Shown here: positions 1-8,968 of the stretch, in pieces | Position numbering within the stretch: the first letter of the stretch is position 1 | Layout: each line of letters starts with the position of its first letter | The notes under the pieces: model-generated | Databases searched by the model: none | What the model saw: the letters and a program-made list of their open reading frames with translations, nothing else | Told to the model about the DNA's origin: nothing | Source of the DNA: JAGWAJ01 sp965215155 | Lineage (GTDB): Bacteria; Acidobacteriota; Vicinamibacteria; Vicinamibacterales; UBA8438 | Reading direction: 5' to 3' | Assembly: GCA_965215155.1 (NCBI GenBank) | Contig: CBDCCY010000002.1 | Span: 248,001 to 312,000 of the forward strand | Length of the DNA stretch: 64,000 nt | Position numbers and translations under genes: made by a program

Positions 1-1998
1 GACGCCGCCCTCACGCACCCGCTCGCGGAGGAGATCGAAGTCCCTGTCCCCCGACCGCCGGGCCTCCGCTGCGCGGTCCCTCTCACGCGAGCACGCTTCG
101 GTGATCGCCAGGTGGCGATCGGCGTGGAGGGCCTTGAGCATCTCCGGGACTTCACCCCTCCGGCCGCGGCAGTCGGCCCACCGATCGAGCCGGGTCGCCC
201 GCGCCGCTGCCGACGTCGCCGCCGTCAGCTCGGCGCCGCGCTGGCGCCGGTTGAGCTCCTCGGCGACCTGCACCAGGCGCCGGGGGTCGGACGACCGCGC
301 CCCGTCGGCCAGCGAACCCGCCGCGCCGGCCGCGATCGCCCGCGCCGCGCCCCGGGACGAGGCCGCGGCCACGGCGATCGGATCCGCCCCGGCCCGCACG
401 AGCCCCGCCATCAGGTGACGGCTGCCGCCGAGAACGAGGCCGGCCGCCTTCAGGCGTCCGGCGCCGCCGGACGTGCCCCAGGCGAGGACGCGCGACGAGA
501 CGGCGGCCGCGACCTTCCCGCGGCGGGTCCGGGCGAGCTGCAGCACGCGGTCGAAACCCTGCGCGCGCCGCCCCAGCAGGCTCCGCACGGCCCCGCGCGG
601 CGCGCCCGGCACGACGGCGCGGTCCGGACCCGCCTCCGGGACCACCGATCGCCCGCGCATCCGATCCAGCCACGCGCGGCCCTCCACGCTGAGCTCCTGG
701 CCGCCGAGGTCCCCATCGCTCGGGAGCGCCGGCGGCACCCGGCCGAGCCTCGCGTCGATCTCGACGCGGCAGGCGGCCCCGTACGGCTGCGCGAGCGCCG
801 CGGCCGCCTCGGCGCACGGCCCGGACCGGAGCGCCGCCCGCCCCGGCGCGAACGCGCGCTCGTCGCCGTCGGCCCCGGACGCGTCCTCGCGGCAGCGGGC
901 CAGGTGGCGCGCCAGCAGGTCGCCCGCCAGCGTCCGGAGGGGAGAGTCGGCGGGGACCGGCGCACCGCGCTTCCGGCAATCGGCGTCTCGCAGCCCGGCG
1001 CACAGGCCCACGAGGACCGGATCGCACCGCACGGTCTCGAGCGCCGCCTGCCGCAACGGCGACCGCTCCAACGAACGCGCCATCTCGACCATCGACTCGG
1101 GACCCCGTGCCGCGGCCACCATCAACGATGCCTGCTTGACGTGCCCGAGGGCGACGGCCCGCGGCGTCCCGACGAAATCGGCCCGGGCGTCCCGCGCGGC
1201 CGACGCCGGGGCGGCACCGCCGGCGGCGTCCTGACCCGGAGCAGCCGGCGGGACCACGACCCTCGACGAGAGGCCGGCGAACTCCGGAGCGCCGCCGAGA
1301 ACGCCGTGGACCTCGCGGATCGCTTCCTTCCGGGACGCGTCGACCTCCGCACGGAACTGCTCGCGGGCGGCGTCGACCGCGCTCTTCGGCGACCCGGCCG
1401 GCGCCACCTCGCCGTGTCCGGAACGCGAGCCGCCCGCCATCCGGTAGCCGTCCCCGAGGGTCTCGCGGACCTCCTTGAGAACGCGGTCGCGGACACCCTC
1501 GATCTCCTCGCGGAAGGCGCGCCGGCCGCCCTCCAGCTCCTCGCCGAGGCGCCGGCCGAGCGCGGCCGGATCCCGCTCGCCCAGGAGTCGGTCGAGACGC
1601 TCGTCGAACCTCTGGACGGCCTTCTGGACGGCGGTGTCGAAGCAATCGACGATGTACTTGCAGACCGCCCTGTCCGGCTGGTCGGCGGCGCCCGCCAGAC
1701 GTCTGGCGAGGCTGTCCTCCTCGTCGTCGCGGGACCGGCGCCGGGAATCGGGATCGGCATCCGACTCGCGGGACCCCGCAGTGGGCTCCCGGTGAGCGGC
1801 GCTGGCCGGCCGCGCCGGCCGGACGGGGTCGTTCTCCCCGCCGCGAGAGCGTCGCGCAGCGGAGGGGTCGCCATCGGATGCCATCGGCCGCTGAGACCGG
1901 GTGGACGCACGCTCCTCCCCGACGCCGGCGGCCACGCCCTTCTCCGCGCGTCGGCGACCGTCGCGCTCACGATCCGCGTCCGTATCCACCAAGTCCAT
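1..1998 (-). CDS. Hypothetical protein, last visible gene of the transfer operon (3' end off the window)
   Basis: The frame opens at an ATG (1998-1996) four bases after the stop of the preceding gene and stays open for 666 codons to the window edge, so the C-terminus is missing. I do not recognise the family. The first ~110 residues are polar, rich in Arg, Asp, Glu and Ser, and probably disordered. Residues ~115-215 have the charged, Leu/Val-spaced look of a coiled coil. The remainder is Ala/Arg-rich and helical with scattered Cys. There is no signal peptide and no clear membrane segment. Its place at the end of a T4SS operon, after VirB11 and a membrane-anchored protein, suggests a transfer-related cytoplasmic protein. 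A long frame on the opposite strand is judged to be its shadow. The missing C-terminus could hold the domain that names it. Confidence 0.6.
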   Translation of the reverse strand, partial: MDLVDTDADRERDGRRRAEKGVAAGVGEERASTRSQRPMASDGDPSAARRSRGGENDPVRPARPASAAHREPTAGSRESDADPDSRRRSRDDEEDSLARRLAGAADQPDRAVCKYIVDCFDTAVQKAVQRFDERLDRLLGERDPAALGRRLGEELEGGRRAFREEIEGVRDRVLKEVRETLGDGYRMAGGSRSGHGEVAPAGSPKSAVDAAREQFRAEVDASRKEAIREVHGVLGGAPEFAGLSSRVVVPPAAPGQDAAGGAAPASAARDARADFVGTPRAVALGHVKQASLMVAAARGPESMVEMARSLERSPLRQAALETVRCDPVLVGLCAGLRDADCRKRGAPVPADSPLRTLAGDLLARHLARCREDASGADGDERAFAPGRAALRSGPCAEAAAALAQPYGAACRVEIDARLGRVPPALPSDGDLGGQELSVEGRAWLDRMRGRSVVPEAGPDRAVVPGAPRGAVRSLLGRRAQGFDRVLQLARTRRGKVAAAVSSRVLAWGTSGGAGRLKAAGLVLGGSRHLMAGLVRAGADPIAVAAASSRGAARAIAAGAAGSLADGARSSDPRRLVQVAEELNRRQRGAELTAATSAAARATRLDRWADCRGRRGEVPEMLKALHADRHLAITEACSRERDRAAEARRSGDRDFDLLRERVREGGV

Positions 1999-2002
1999 CC
2001 GC

Positions 2003-2812
2003 TTACCGCCCCGCCCATGCGAACAGCACCGACACGAAGACACCGAGCACGCCGCCGACGAAGCCGCCCACGAGAGACCACCACCACAGGCCGCGTCCCA
2101 CCGCGGCGGCATCGGCCACCCACTTGCCCGCGGCATTCTCCGCCGCGAGGACCTCGGCGTGGGCGCCGCCCACGGCGTGCAGGAACTCGTCGGCGGCCCG
2201 GACGATGTCCTGCAGCCGCGTGCCGATCCGGCCGCCCGACCGCTCGGCGAGCTCCAGGCACGACTGCGCCGCCAGCGCGGTCTGGATGAGCACGTAGGCG
2301 AGGCCCTCCATCTCCTTGAGCCGAACCTCGACGGCCGCGCCCGACGCGCCGGCCGTCCGCTGCACCTGCTCGATCACGCCCCTGAGCTGGCCCGCGAGCG
2401 CCTCCGCCGCTACCGACACCCGGTCGCGGTCCTGCGCGGCCTCGATGTCCGCCACGAGCCGGGTGACGTCCACGCCGGCAGCGCCGAGCTGCGCCACGAT
2501 GAGATCGGCCACGGCCTTGTCGCCGACGCCGCGCAGCGCGAGCAGGTCCGCGACGATGGCGGCGGCGCGCCCGGCGTCGACGGCCGGCGCGCCCGGCTTC
2601 CCGCCCCGCTCCCCGGCGGCGGCAGCCGCGGCGGCAGCCCGCTTCTCGGCCTCCGGCCGCGGCGCGCCCGGCGCGACACCCGGGTCCGGACCGGCGCCCT
2701 CGGGAACGCGCCGCTCGTCCTCCTCGCGGCGGCGGCTCGCGACCTCCTCCGCTTCGGCGAGCGCCGACGCGGCGTCGACATCGCGGACCGGACCGCTCTC
2801 GAACAGGCTCAT
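2003..2812 (-). CDS. Hypothetical protein with C-terminal membrane anchor
   Basis: This 269-aa protein starts in an ATGA overlap with the stop of the VirB11-like gene and ends five bases before the next start, so it is translationally coupled. Residues ~1-85 are charged and Ala-rich. Residues ~90-220 look like amphipathic helices and coiled coil, with few Cys and no enzymatic motif. The last ~25 residues are a strongly hydrophobic segment with a WWWS entry and Gly/Val core, ending in a short Arg tail, which is the form of a tail anchor. Sequence alone gives no named family. Its position beside VirD4 and VirB11 suggests a membrane-tethered accessory of the transfer machine, but that is inference. 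Confidence 0.6.
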   Translation of the reverse strand: MSLFESGPVRDVDAASALAEAEEVASRRREEDERRVPEGAGPDPGVAPGAPRPEAEKRAAAAAAAAGERGGKPGAPAVDAGRAAAIVADLLALRGVGDKAVADLIVAQLGAAGVDVTRLVADIEAAQDRDRVSVAAEALAGQLRGVIEQVQRTAGASGAAVEVRLKEMEGLAYVLIQTALAAQSCLELAERSGGRIGTRLQDIVRAADEFLHAVGGAHAEVLAAENAAGKWVADAAAVGRGLWWWSLVGGFVGGVLGVFVSVLFAWAGR

Positions 2813-3996
2813 GCCGCCTCCCGGGAAGCCGGACGCCGGCCCGGGCCGCGGCGGCGCCACAGCCGCCGGGTGGCCGGGCTCCGCCGGGTGTCCCCGAGCG
2901 AGCGGAGCAGACCGGCGACCGTGACCGTCTCGGCCGGGCCCACCAGCAGGCCCGGGACGCCCGCCACGCGGCGCCACTCGGGCGCGGCGGTCCCGCCGCC
3001 GTTCGCCGCTCCGCCCGCCGCCTGCGCCTCGTCCCACAGCGTCCGCGTGAGCCAGCCACCGGTCCGCGGCTCGTAGCCGAGCACCGCGACCGCCTCGCGG
3101 ACGGCGCGGACGCCGTCGACCCTCGCCTGGCGCACCACGAGCTGGAACGCCGCTGCCACCGACCGGCAGACCACGTCCCACGGCAGCGCGTCGCCCGCCT
3201 GGAGCGCGCAGGTCGCGAGGCGGTCGAGCGCCCCCTCGCAGGTCGAGGCGTGAATCGTGCTCAGGGAGCCGCCGTGGCCCGTCACCAGGGCCTGGATCAC
3301 GTCGGCCGCCTCGCCGCCGCGCACCTCTCCCAGAACGATGCGGTCCGGCCTGTGCCGCAGGGTGTGGCGCACGAGATCCCGAATGCTCACGCGCGCGTTC
3401 GCGCCCGCCCCAAAGGCGCGCCCCTCGAGCCGGAGCGAGTTGGCGTGCGTCAGCCTGATCTCGATCGTGTCCTCGATGACGACGATGCGGTCGGACTCGG
3501 GGAGCAGGCCCACGCACGCGTTCAGGAGCGTCGTCTTGCCGCTGCCCGTGCCCCCCGCGATGAGGACGTTCCCGTCGCCCAGCAAGGTGTCGCGGACGGC
3601 CTGAAGGACGGGGCGCGGCAGCGAGCCGCTGCCGACCAGATCCCCCGCCGAGAGCATGCACCTTCCGAACCGCCGGATGGTGATCGCCAGCTCCGTCGAG
3701 GCCGGCGGGGCGGCGATCGCGACGCGCGAGCCGTCGCTGAGCCGCACGTCGGCGATGGGCTCGGTCCGCAGGTCGAAGCCCGAGCCCCGGGTGATCATCG
3801 CGGCGGCCGCCTCGAGATCGCGCCGGGTGAGGCTGCCCTCCGGCACCGGCACCCGCGCGAGGCGGCCTTCGCGCTCCACGTACAGCCGGCCGGGGCCGTT
3901 GACGACGATCTCCGACACGGAGTCGTCGCCGATGAACTGCCGCAGATCGGCCAGATGCTCGCCGACCTCGGCCAGACTCGCCTGCGTCTCGATCAT
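2809..3996 (-). CDS. trbB: P-type conjugation ATPase, VirB11/TrbB family
   Basis: VirB11/TrbB proteins are hexameric cytoplasmic ATPases that switch a type IV secretion system between pilus assembly and DNA transfer. This 395-aa frame shows the expected order: an N-terminal domain with SEIVVNGPGRLYVE (about residues 28-41), Walker A GGTGSGKT at 148-155, an Asp-box VVIEDTIEI near 170, a Walker B-like region with RIVLGEVRGGEAADV, and the His box TGHGGSLSTIHAST. Length is normal for TrbB plus a ~50-residue Arg-rich tail. The start ATG overlaps the VirD4 stop (ATGA), and its own stop overlaps the next start in the same way. Family assignment is secure. Whether it is closer to TrbB or VirB11 needs a tree. 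Confidence 0.93.
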   Translation of the reverse strand: MIETQASLAEVGEHLADLRQFIGDDSVSEIVVNGPGRLYVEREGRLARVPVPEGSLTRRDLEAAAAMITRGSGFDLRTEPIADVRLSDGSRVAIAAPPASTELAITIRRFGRCMLSAGDLVGSGSLPRPVLQAVRDTLLGDGNVLIAGGTGSGKTTLLNACVGLLPESDRIVVIEDTIEIRLTHANSLRLEGRAFGAGANARVSIRDLVRHTLRHRPDRIVLGEVRGGEAADVIQALVTGHGGSLSTIHASTCEGALDRLATCALQAGDALPWDVVCRSVAAAFQLVVRQARVDGVRAVREAVAVLGYEPRTGGWLTRTLWDEAQAAGGAANGGGTAAPEWRRVAGVPGLLVGPAETVTVAGLLRSLGDTRRSPATRRLWRRRGPGRRPASREAA

Positions 3997-6053
3997 CAGA
4001 ACAACCCCCGCTCTTTCGCCCGCCACCACGGGATGCGCCCCTCCAGCTTCTTCACCAGGTAGTCGGGGAACAGGTAGCAGCGCACGGCGTCCGCCACGGC
4101 CTTCCCGTCGAAGATCTGCGCGATCGCCTGGTAGTTGCCCAGGACGGTGAAGTCGCGCGGTGTGAAGAGCGCCTCGCGGCGCGCCTGATAGCTCTTCAAC
4201 AGCCCCGCCGACGTCGAGCCCCCGCCGCCGGCCCGCCCCGAGAGGAAGCTCACCCCGGCCCGGGCCGTGTTCTCCGACACCAAGTAGGACGCGACCATGC
4301 GGGAGACCTGGCCGCAGAGCTCCGACGCCGTCTTCGCGGACGCGTCGTCGCCGAGCGCCAGGTAGATGCGCGAGCGGATCGTCTGCAGCAGCGCGCGCCA
4401 CGACTCGCCGGCGCCCAGCGCCGAGCGCAGCGAGGAGAGCGACTGCGTCGCCAGCAGCGGGATGCACTTGCTCTGCCGCGTCAGCGCGAAGGCCTTCTCG
4501 TCGCCGCTGGGATCGCTCTCGCCGACCGTGGCGAACTGCTGGTACTCGTCGACGACGAACAGCACCGGCCGCCAGTAGCGGTCCCGGTTCCACTCCTCCT
4601 GCATCCGCGCCGGCCGCAGCAGCAGCGTGGAGAGCCACGCCTGCTTGAGCATCACGCCCAGCGTCCGGGCCAGGTTGGGGTTCTCGCCCGCGGGCATGTT
4701 GAGGGCGAGGACCTTCCCCGACTCCATCAGGTCGTAGAGCGGCTGGAGGCAGGGCGGCAGCCCCATCGACACCCCCGAGTCGTCGTCCGGGCACGGCGGC
4801 GCGAACTTGCGCCCTGTCTCCGGGAGGTCGAACACGGCGAGGAACACCGCCAGGCCCGTCACGACGTTCGTCCGGGTCTGCTCGGCGAGCCCGAGCCACT
4901 GCTGCTTGTACCAGCGCGTGACCGCCTCGTGGATGGCGAACTGGTCCACCTTGAGGTGCTTCTGCGCCTCGCGGCCGAGCCCCCAGGGGATCCCGCGGTA
5001 GCTCTCCTCGACCTCGCAGGTGGCGCCGGCCTGCCGCAGCGCGGCGACCAGCGGCTCGATGTCGGCGCGCGTCTCCTGCCGGGTGCACATCCGGCCGCCG
5101 CCGGCGTCGCGCCACTTCCACAATTCAAGCTTCTCGGCGTGCCGGCGGTGGTCGCGCCAGCCGATCACGACCTCCCAGACATCGGGGCAGTTCCAGCGCT
5201 TCTGGAGAGTGGCCTTCATCGCATCGATGTCGTCCCCCAGGGCCTGCTGGTCGACCGAGTAGCGGTAGATGTCGCGGAGGGTCACCCACGGCGGCCAGTC
5301 GAGCCGCTTGAAGACGATGATCCAGCGCGCCAGGTCGGAGTACGCCTGCTGCCAGAAGGGCTCCTTCCCCCGCCCGTGGAGCTGGTTGAGCAGGGAGGCG
5401 ATCGTGTAGGCGAGGCTCGACGAGTCCATCCACGGGGCGTCGAGCGGGTTCCAGGCGAAGCCCTCGCGCTCGAGGTTGAGCTCGACGTAGTCGTCGCCGC
5501 GGCCGCACTCCTCGAGCATCGCCTTGACGTCGTGGCAGAAGTCCCCCTTGACCTCCAGGCAGAGCCCTGCGGCCCGGCGCTCCTCGTCGTGGGCGCGCCA
5601 GCTCAGGAGCTGCTGGACGAACGGGCGCATGCAGGCGGAGGTCTTGCCGGTGCCCACCGCGCCGAAGACGATGGTGCCGGTGTAGAGCGCCTTGTCGCGC
5701 ATCACGAGCCAGCTCGGCTCGCGGACCTCCTGGATCCGGCTGGGGTGATGGACTTCACCGATCACGATCGCCGGCTCTTCGTCGTCCGGCGAGAGCGGCC
5801 ACGGCGGCAGCCGGCTCGCGCCCGCGCCCCGCGGCCGGTAGCGCTCGAACCACACCCGCCAGACTGACTCGGCCACCGACCCGAGCACGAGGACGAGGAC
5901 CCCGGGCGAGACCGCCGACCACACCACCACCGGCCAGTACCAGGCGGGCGTCTGCTGCCGGATGAAGACGAGGAAGCGGTCGTCGAGCGCCAGCGGAAAC
6001 GCCCACATCCACCACGCCGTGACCGTGCCCGCGGCGAGCGCCCTGGCTACCAT
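3996..6053 (-). CDS. virD4: Type IV coupling protein, VirD4/TraG-type ATPase
   Basis: Coupling proteins bring the relaxase-DNA complex to the secretion channel at the inner membrane. This 685-aa protein has hydrophobic segments near residues 5-25 and 38-62, Walker A GAVGTGKT at 131-138, and a Walker B VLFVVDEYQQF in the C-terminal half. ALTRQSKCIPLLATQSLSSL follows, as in TraG/VirD4 members. The start ATG lies inside the end of the upstream gene (7-base overlap) and the stop overlaps the VirB11 start. The start was chosen because it places the two membrane segments at the very N-terminus. It is the best evidence that this operon moves DNA rather than only protein. Confidence 0.92.
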   Translation of the reverse strand: MVARALAAGTVTAWWMWAFPLALDDRFLVFIRQQTPAWYWPVVVWSAVSPGVLVLVLGSVAESVWRVWFERYRPRGAGASRLPPWPLSPDDEEPAIVIGEVHHPSRIQEVREPSWLVMRDKALYTGTIVFGAVGTGKTSACMRPFVQQLLSWRAHDEERRAAGLCLEVKGDFCHDVKAMLEECGRGDDYVELNLEREGFAWNPLDAPWMDSSSLAYTIASLLNQLHGRGKEPFWQQAYSDLARWIIVFKRLDWPPWVTLRDIYRYSVDQQALGDDIDAMKATLQKRWNCPDVWEVVIGWRDHRRHAEKLELWKWRDAGGGRMCTRQETRADIEPLVAALRQAGATCEVEESYRGIPWGLGREAQKHLKVDQFAIHEAVTRWYKQQWLGLAEQTRTNVVTGLAVFLAVFDLPETGRKFAPPCPDDDSGVSMGLPPCLQPLYDLMESGKVLALNMPAGENPNLARTLGVMLKQAWLSTLLLRPARMQEEWNRDRYWRPVLFVVDEYQQFATVGESDPSGDEKAFALTRQSKCIPLLATQSLSSLRSALGAGESWRALLQTIRSRIYLALGDDASAKTASELCGQVSRMVASYLVSENTARAGVSFLSGRAGGGGSTSAGLLKSYQARREALFTPRDFTVLGNYQAIAQIFDGKAVADAVRCYLFPDYLVKKLEGRIPWWRAKERGLF

Positions 6054-7012
6054 GACTCCGGCAGCCCTTCCGCCTGCCAGACCTCGGCGTCCGCGACGCC
6101 CGCCGCGACGGCCGCCCGGCGCCCGGCCAGACGCTCCTCGAGCTCGCCCAGGCGCGCGGCGACCCGATCGGGACCGCCGTACGCCGCCACCACCGGCGGG
6201 TGGCCGCCCTCGAGACGGCGCGCCTCCTGGCGCGTGAACCAGATGTCGCGCACCGCCTCCACGGCGGCGCCGTCCGCCTCCCACAGCGCGAGGAGCTGAT
6301 CCACCGCGGGGTCGGCCGGCCGCGCGGCCGAGCGGACCAGCTTGAGCGAGACCGAGACCCCGGCGGCGCCCACCGCCTCGACGAACGGGCGGTAGTGCCG
6401 CCACCAGGTGCGGAGCCCCGCGGCGGGGTCCGCCAGTTCGTCGTCGACGTGCGGCCGCACGAGCACGAGCCGGTCGCCGGCGCAGGCGATGAGCGGCCGG
6501 TCCGGGAAGTGGACGTCCTGCTTCTGCCCGATGCCGTACTGGCGGCGGGGAAGCGCCGAACGGGGCACTCCCAGCGAGTCGGCCAGTGCGACCTGCGCCT
6601 CTATCGAGAACAGCCACGGCCACTCGGGCGACGCCAGCGCGGCCCACGCCTTGAGGAGCCGCTCGACGATCCGCGGCCAGTCCGCCGGGTCGAGGGGGCG
6701 GCGGTAGCGGCTGTTCTCCGCGCCGAGGGCGCGGTAGAGCGCCTTGCCGCTGCAGTGGTAGACGACCCCGGAACGCATGCGCTGCACGGCGAGACCCTTG
6801 TCCCGGCCGAACGCGCCGCGCCACGCGGCGGACACCTCGCCATCGATGAAGCGCTCCGTGCGGGCGCGCCGGCCGTCGCTGTCCCCGATCCACCGCGACG
6901 CGAACTCCCGCACGAACACGCCGCCCGAGAGGACCACCAGCGCCACGAAGCGCGCCGCCTCCGCGCTGAAGCCGGCCTCCTGAAGGACGCGTTCGGCGCT
7001 CCTGAGCTCCAC
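6047..7012 (-). CDS. Orphan 321-aa protein, paralogue of the gene after the integrase
   Basis: The GTG start (7012) has a GGAGG ribosome site about nine bases upstream. The protein is not a known T4SS part. It shares a clear architecture with the frame at 36180-37131: an N-terminal helical segment ending in SGGVFVREF (the other copy has HSGVFLRSRY), then ALYRALGAENSRYRR (RIYRALGAEHVRHRR), then LPRRQYG (LPRRLYQ), then a C-terminal half with a Val-rich strand and LLALWEADG-type helix. The N-terminal part looks like a winged helix, as in replication-relaxation proteins, but this is only a resemblance. It sits between VirB8 and VirD4, overlapping VirD4 by seven bases. A role in DNA processing would fit both locations, but no function is established. 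Confidence 0.75.
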   Translation of the reverse strand: MELRSAERVLQEAGFSAEAARFVALVVLSGGVFVREFASRWIGDSDGRRARTERFIDGEVSAAWRGAFGRDKGLAVQRMRSGVVYHCSGKALYRALGAENSRYRRPLDPADWPRIVERLLKAWAALASPEWPWLFSIEAQVALADSLGVPRSALPRRQYGIGQKQDVHFPDRPLIACAGDRLVLVRPHVDDELADPAAGLRTWWRHYRPFVEAVGAAGVSVSLKLVRSAARPADPAVDQLLALWEADGAAVEAVRDIWFTRQEARRLEGGHPPVVAAYGGPDRVAARLGELEERLAGRRAAVAAGVADAEVWQAEGLPESW

Positions 7013-7016
7013 CGTC

Positions 7017-7673
7017 CTACCTCCCCTCCTCGCGCGTGGTCCGCACGACGGTGTCCTCCAGGAACGTGATCACGAGCCCGATCGGATTGCTGAACACGAG
7101 ATCGGGAGTGACCTCGGTGAAGGCGAACTGCAGGTTCACCGACCACGGCTCGCTCTCGATCACGCGGCCCGCGGCAGCTCGCACGCGGTCGAAGGCGATC
7201 TCGGCGTCGTGCGGCGGCGCGGGGTTGGGCAGGACGCGGATGCGGACGTTCTCGACCACGATGTCGCCCTCGCCCCCCGCGCCGGCGATGAACTCGGCGA
7301 CCTCCTCGCCGTACTCCGCCGAGAGCTGCGCGCTGACATCGGCGCTCGTGAACCAGAGGCTCTCCTCCCACCGCGCCTCGACGACCGCGCGCTGGCGCGC
7401 GTACTGGGCCGCGACGAACTCGTGCAGGAAGTAGCTGACCTCCGGCCCGGCCGGCTCGATCGCCTCCGGCAGGTAGTCGACGGCCTCGGCGCGGCCGACC
7501 TCGTCGACGCGCACGACCACCGGCGCCGGATGCGGGCGCCGGGCGACGCCCCAGAGCGCCAGCAGCGTCAGGGCCATGCACACGCCCATGACGAGCAGCA
7601 CCGCCCGGTAGTGCCGCGCGCGCGTGATGTGCTCCGCCCACACCTCGACGATCTCGTCTGTTTCGATCTCCAC
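7017..7673 (-). CDS. trbF: Mating-pair formation protein, VirB8/TrbF-like
   Basis: VirB8/TrbF proteins are bitopic inner-membrane proteins whose periplasmic NTF2-like domain scaffolds the T4SS. This 218-aa frame has a short cytoplasmic N-terminus, one membrane helix at about residues 21-42 (VLLVMGVCMALTLLALWGV), then a soluble domain of about 170 residues including YFLHEFVAAQYARQRAVVEA and SVNLQFAFTEV, as expected for the family. GTG 7673 is used, two bases after the VirB6 stop (TAG 7678-7676). Position between VirB6 and VirD4 supports the call. Confidence 0.8.
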   Translation of the reverse strand: MEIETDEIVEVWAEHITRARHYRAVLLVMGVCMALTLLALWGVARRPHPAPVVVRVDEVGRAEAVDYLPEAIEPAGPEVSYFLHEFVAAQYARQRAVVEARWEESLWFTSADVSAQLSAEYGEEVAEFIAGAGGEGDIVVENVRIRVLPNPAPPHDAEIAFDRVRAAAGRVIESEPWSVNLQFAFTEVTPDLVFSNPIGLVITFLEDTVVRTTREEGR

Positions 7674-7675
7674 GC

Positions 7676-8968
7676 CTACTCGTCCTCCTCGCGCCGGCGG
7701 CCCTTGGAGCCGCGCGCCTGCGACGACACCCAGTCGGCGGCCCGCGCCCCCCGCGAGAGCGCCGCCGCCGTGCCCTTCATGCCGTGCGCGGCGGCGCCCC
7801 GGGCGAGCCCCGAGAGCCCGGCCGAGGCGAGCGCCCCGCCGGCCGCCGCGCCGCCCGTCGCCAGCGTCGCGGCCGCGCCGGCCGCCACCGCGGTCAGCCC
7901 GGAGCTGAGGTTCTGCGAGCCGCCGAGCATGACCTGGGTCAGCTCGCCGACCTTGAAGCTCAGGAGCAGCGCGGCGAGGATCACGGGGATCCAGGACCCC
8001 ATCCGCCGCACGACGTCCAGGTACGACACCATCACCGGATCGCCGGCGTCTGAGCCGATCGCCGCCAGGCTCGCGACGAACGCGCTCATCCCCTCCAGGG
8101 GATAGATGGCGAGCACCGCGATCATCCGCAGCAGCAGCGCCGCGACCACGACTTGGAAGCTGTACTGGATGAGGCCCTTGAACCAGCTCCAGAACAGGAA
8201 CGACATCTGCTCGACGAGCAGGAACGGGACGAAAACGGGACCGAGCAGCGTCAGGACCCCCAGCGCGACGTTCGCCCAGACCACCTGCGTGTAGACCAGC
8301 AGGCTGGCGATGAGCAGCAGCACGATCCCCAGGATCAGCACCCCCGCCGCGACGCTCAGCGAGATCAGCGTCGCAATGAGCGCGTCGATTCCTTGCAGGA
8401 GACCGCCAAGGGACCACGGCGCGTTGGACAGCGCGATCCCGAAGTGCCGGAACGTCTCGGAGAGCACGGCGTAGATCCGGTCGTGGAGCTGCGCGAACGC
8501 CCCGCCGCCCTCGTTGAGCGCCGAGGCGAGCGCCTGCCCCTGGCCGGTCACCATCTGGATGAAGGTCTGGTTGCCGAACGCCGCGTACGGCGTGTAGAAC
8601 CCCTCGAGGACCATCAGCGGGAACGCGATCCAGAGGAGGAAGCTCACGAGCCCCCACATGTCGAGGCGACCGCCCATCGACACCTTGAGCCCCTGGACCA
8701 CGACCATGATCAGGGCGATCGCCGCCCACAACCGCACGCCCATGTCGTAGAAGTACTGGCGGACCGTCACGCCGCCGTAGGCCGCCGGCAGCGGGTCGCT
8801 GACCAGGTCGTCCACGGCGGCCTGGACGTAGTCGAAAGACCACCGGGTGGCCGACCCGTCGGGATCGACGGGAGGCTGGGCCGACGCGCCCGCCGCGAAG
8901 GGGCCCAGCGCGCCCAGCCCGCCCAGGACCACAGCGACAGCAAGCGCGCGCCGGCCCGGGCCCGTCAC
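7676..8968 (-). CDS. trbL: Polytopic channel protein, VirB6/TrbL-like
   Basis: VirB6/TrbL proteins are polytopic inner-membrane subunits of the DNA translocation channel. This 430-aa frame starts with a cleavable-looking signal (hydrophobic core, then AGASAQPP), followed by at least five membrane segments between residues ~75 and 320. Conserved-looking features include LWAAIALIMVVVQGLKVSMG, the Gly/Leu-rich ILGIVLLLIASLLVY and FLFWSWFKGLIQY. A ~90-residue Ala/Gly-rich C-terminal tail ends in a charged cluster. The start GTG overlaps the stop of the preceding gene (GTGA). Length and layout match TrbL. Confidence 0.85.
   Translation of the reverse strand: MTGPGRRALAVAVVLGGLGALGPFAAGASAQPPVDPDGSATRWSFDYVQAAVDDLVSDPLPAAYGGVTVRQYFYDMGVRLWAAIALIMVVVQGLKVSMGGRLDMWGLVSFLLWIAFPLMVLEGFYTPYAAFGNQTFIQMVTGQGQALASALNEGGGAFAQLHDRIYAVLSETFRHFGIALSNAPWSLGGLLQGIDALIATLISLSVAAGVLILGIVLLLIASLLVYTQVVWANVALGVLTLLGPVFVPFLLVEQMSFLFWSWFKGLIQYSFQVVVAALLLRMIAVLAIYPLEGMSAFVASLAAIGSDAGDPVMVSYLDVVRRMGSWIPVILAALLLSFKVGELTQVMLGGSQNLSSGLTAVAAGAAATLATGGAAAGGALASAGLSGLARGAAAHGMKGTAAALSRGARAADWVSSQARGSKGRRREEDE

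Noticed and set aside
112..2289. A 725-codon plus-strand open frame
   Set aside because: Composition is that of an antisense shadow (Arg/Pro/Gly-rich with no domain), while the minus strand carries a coupled frame open from 1998 to the edge.
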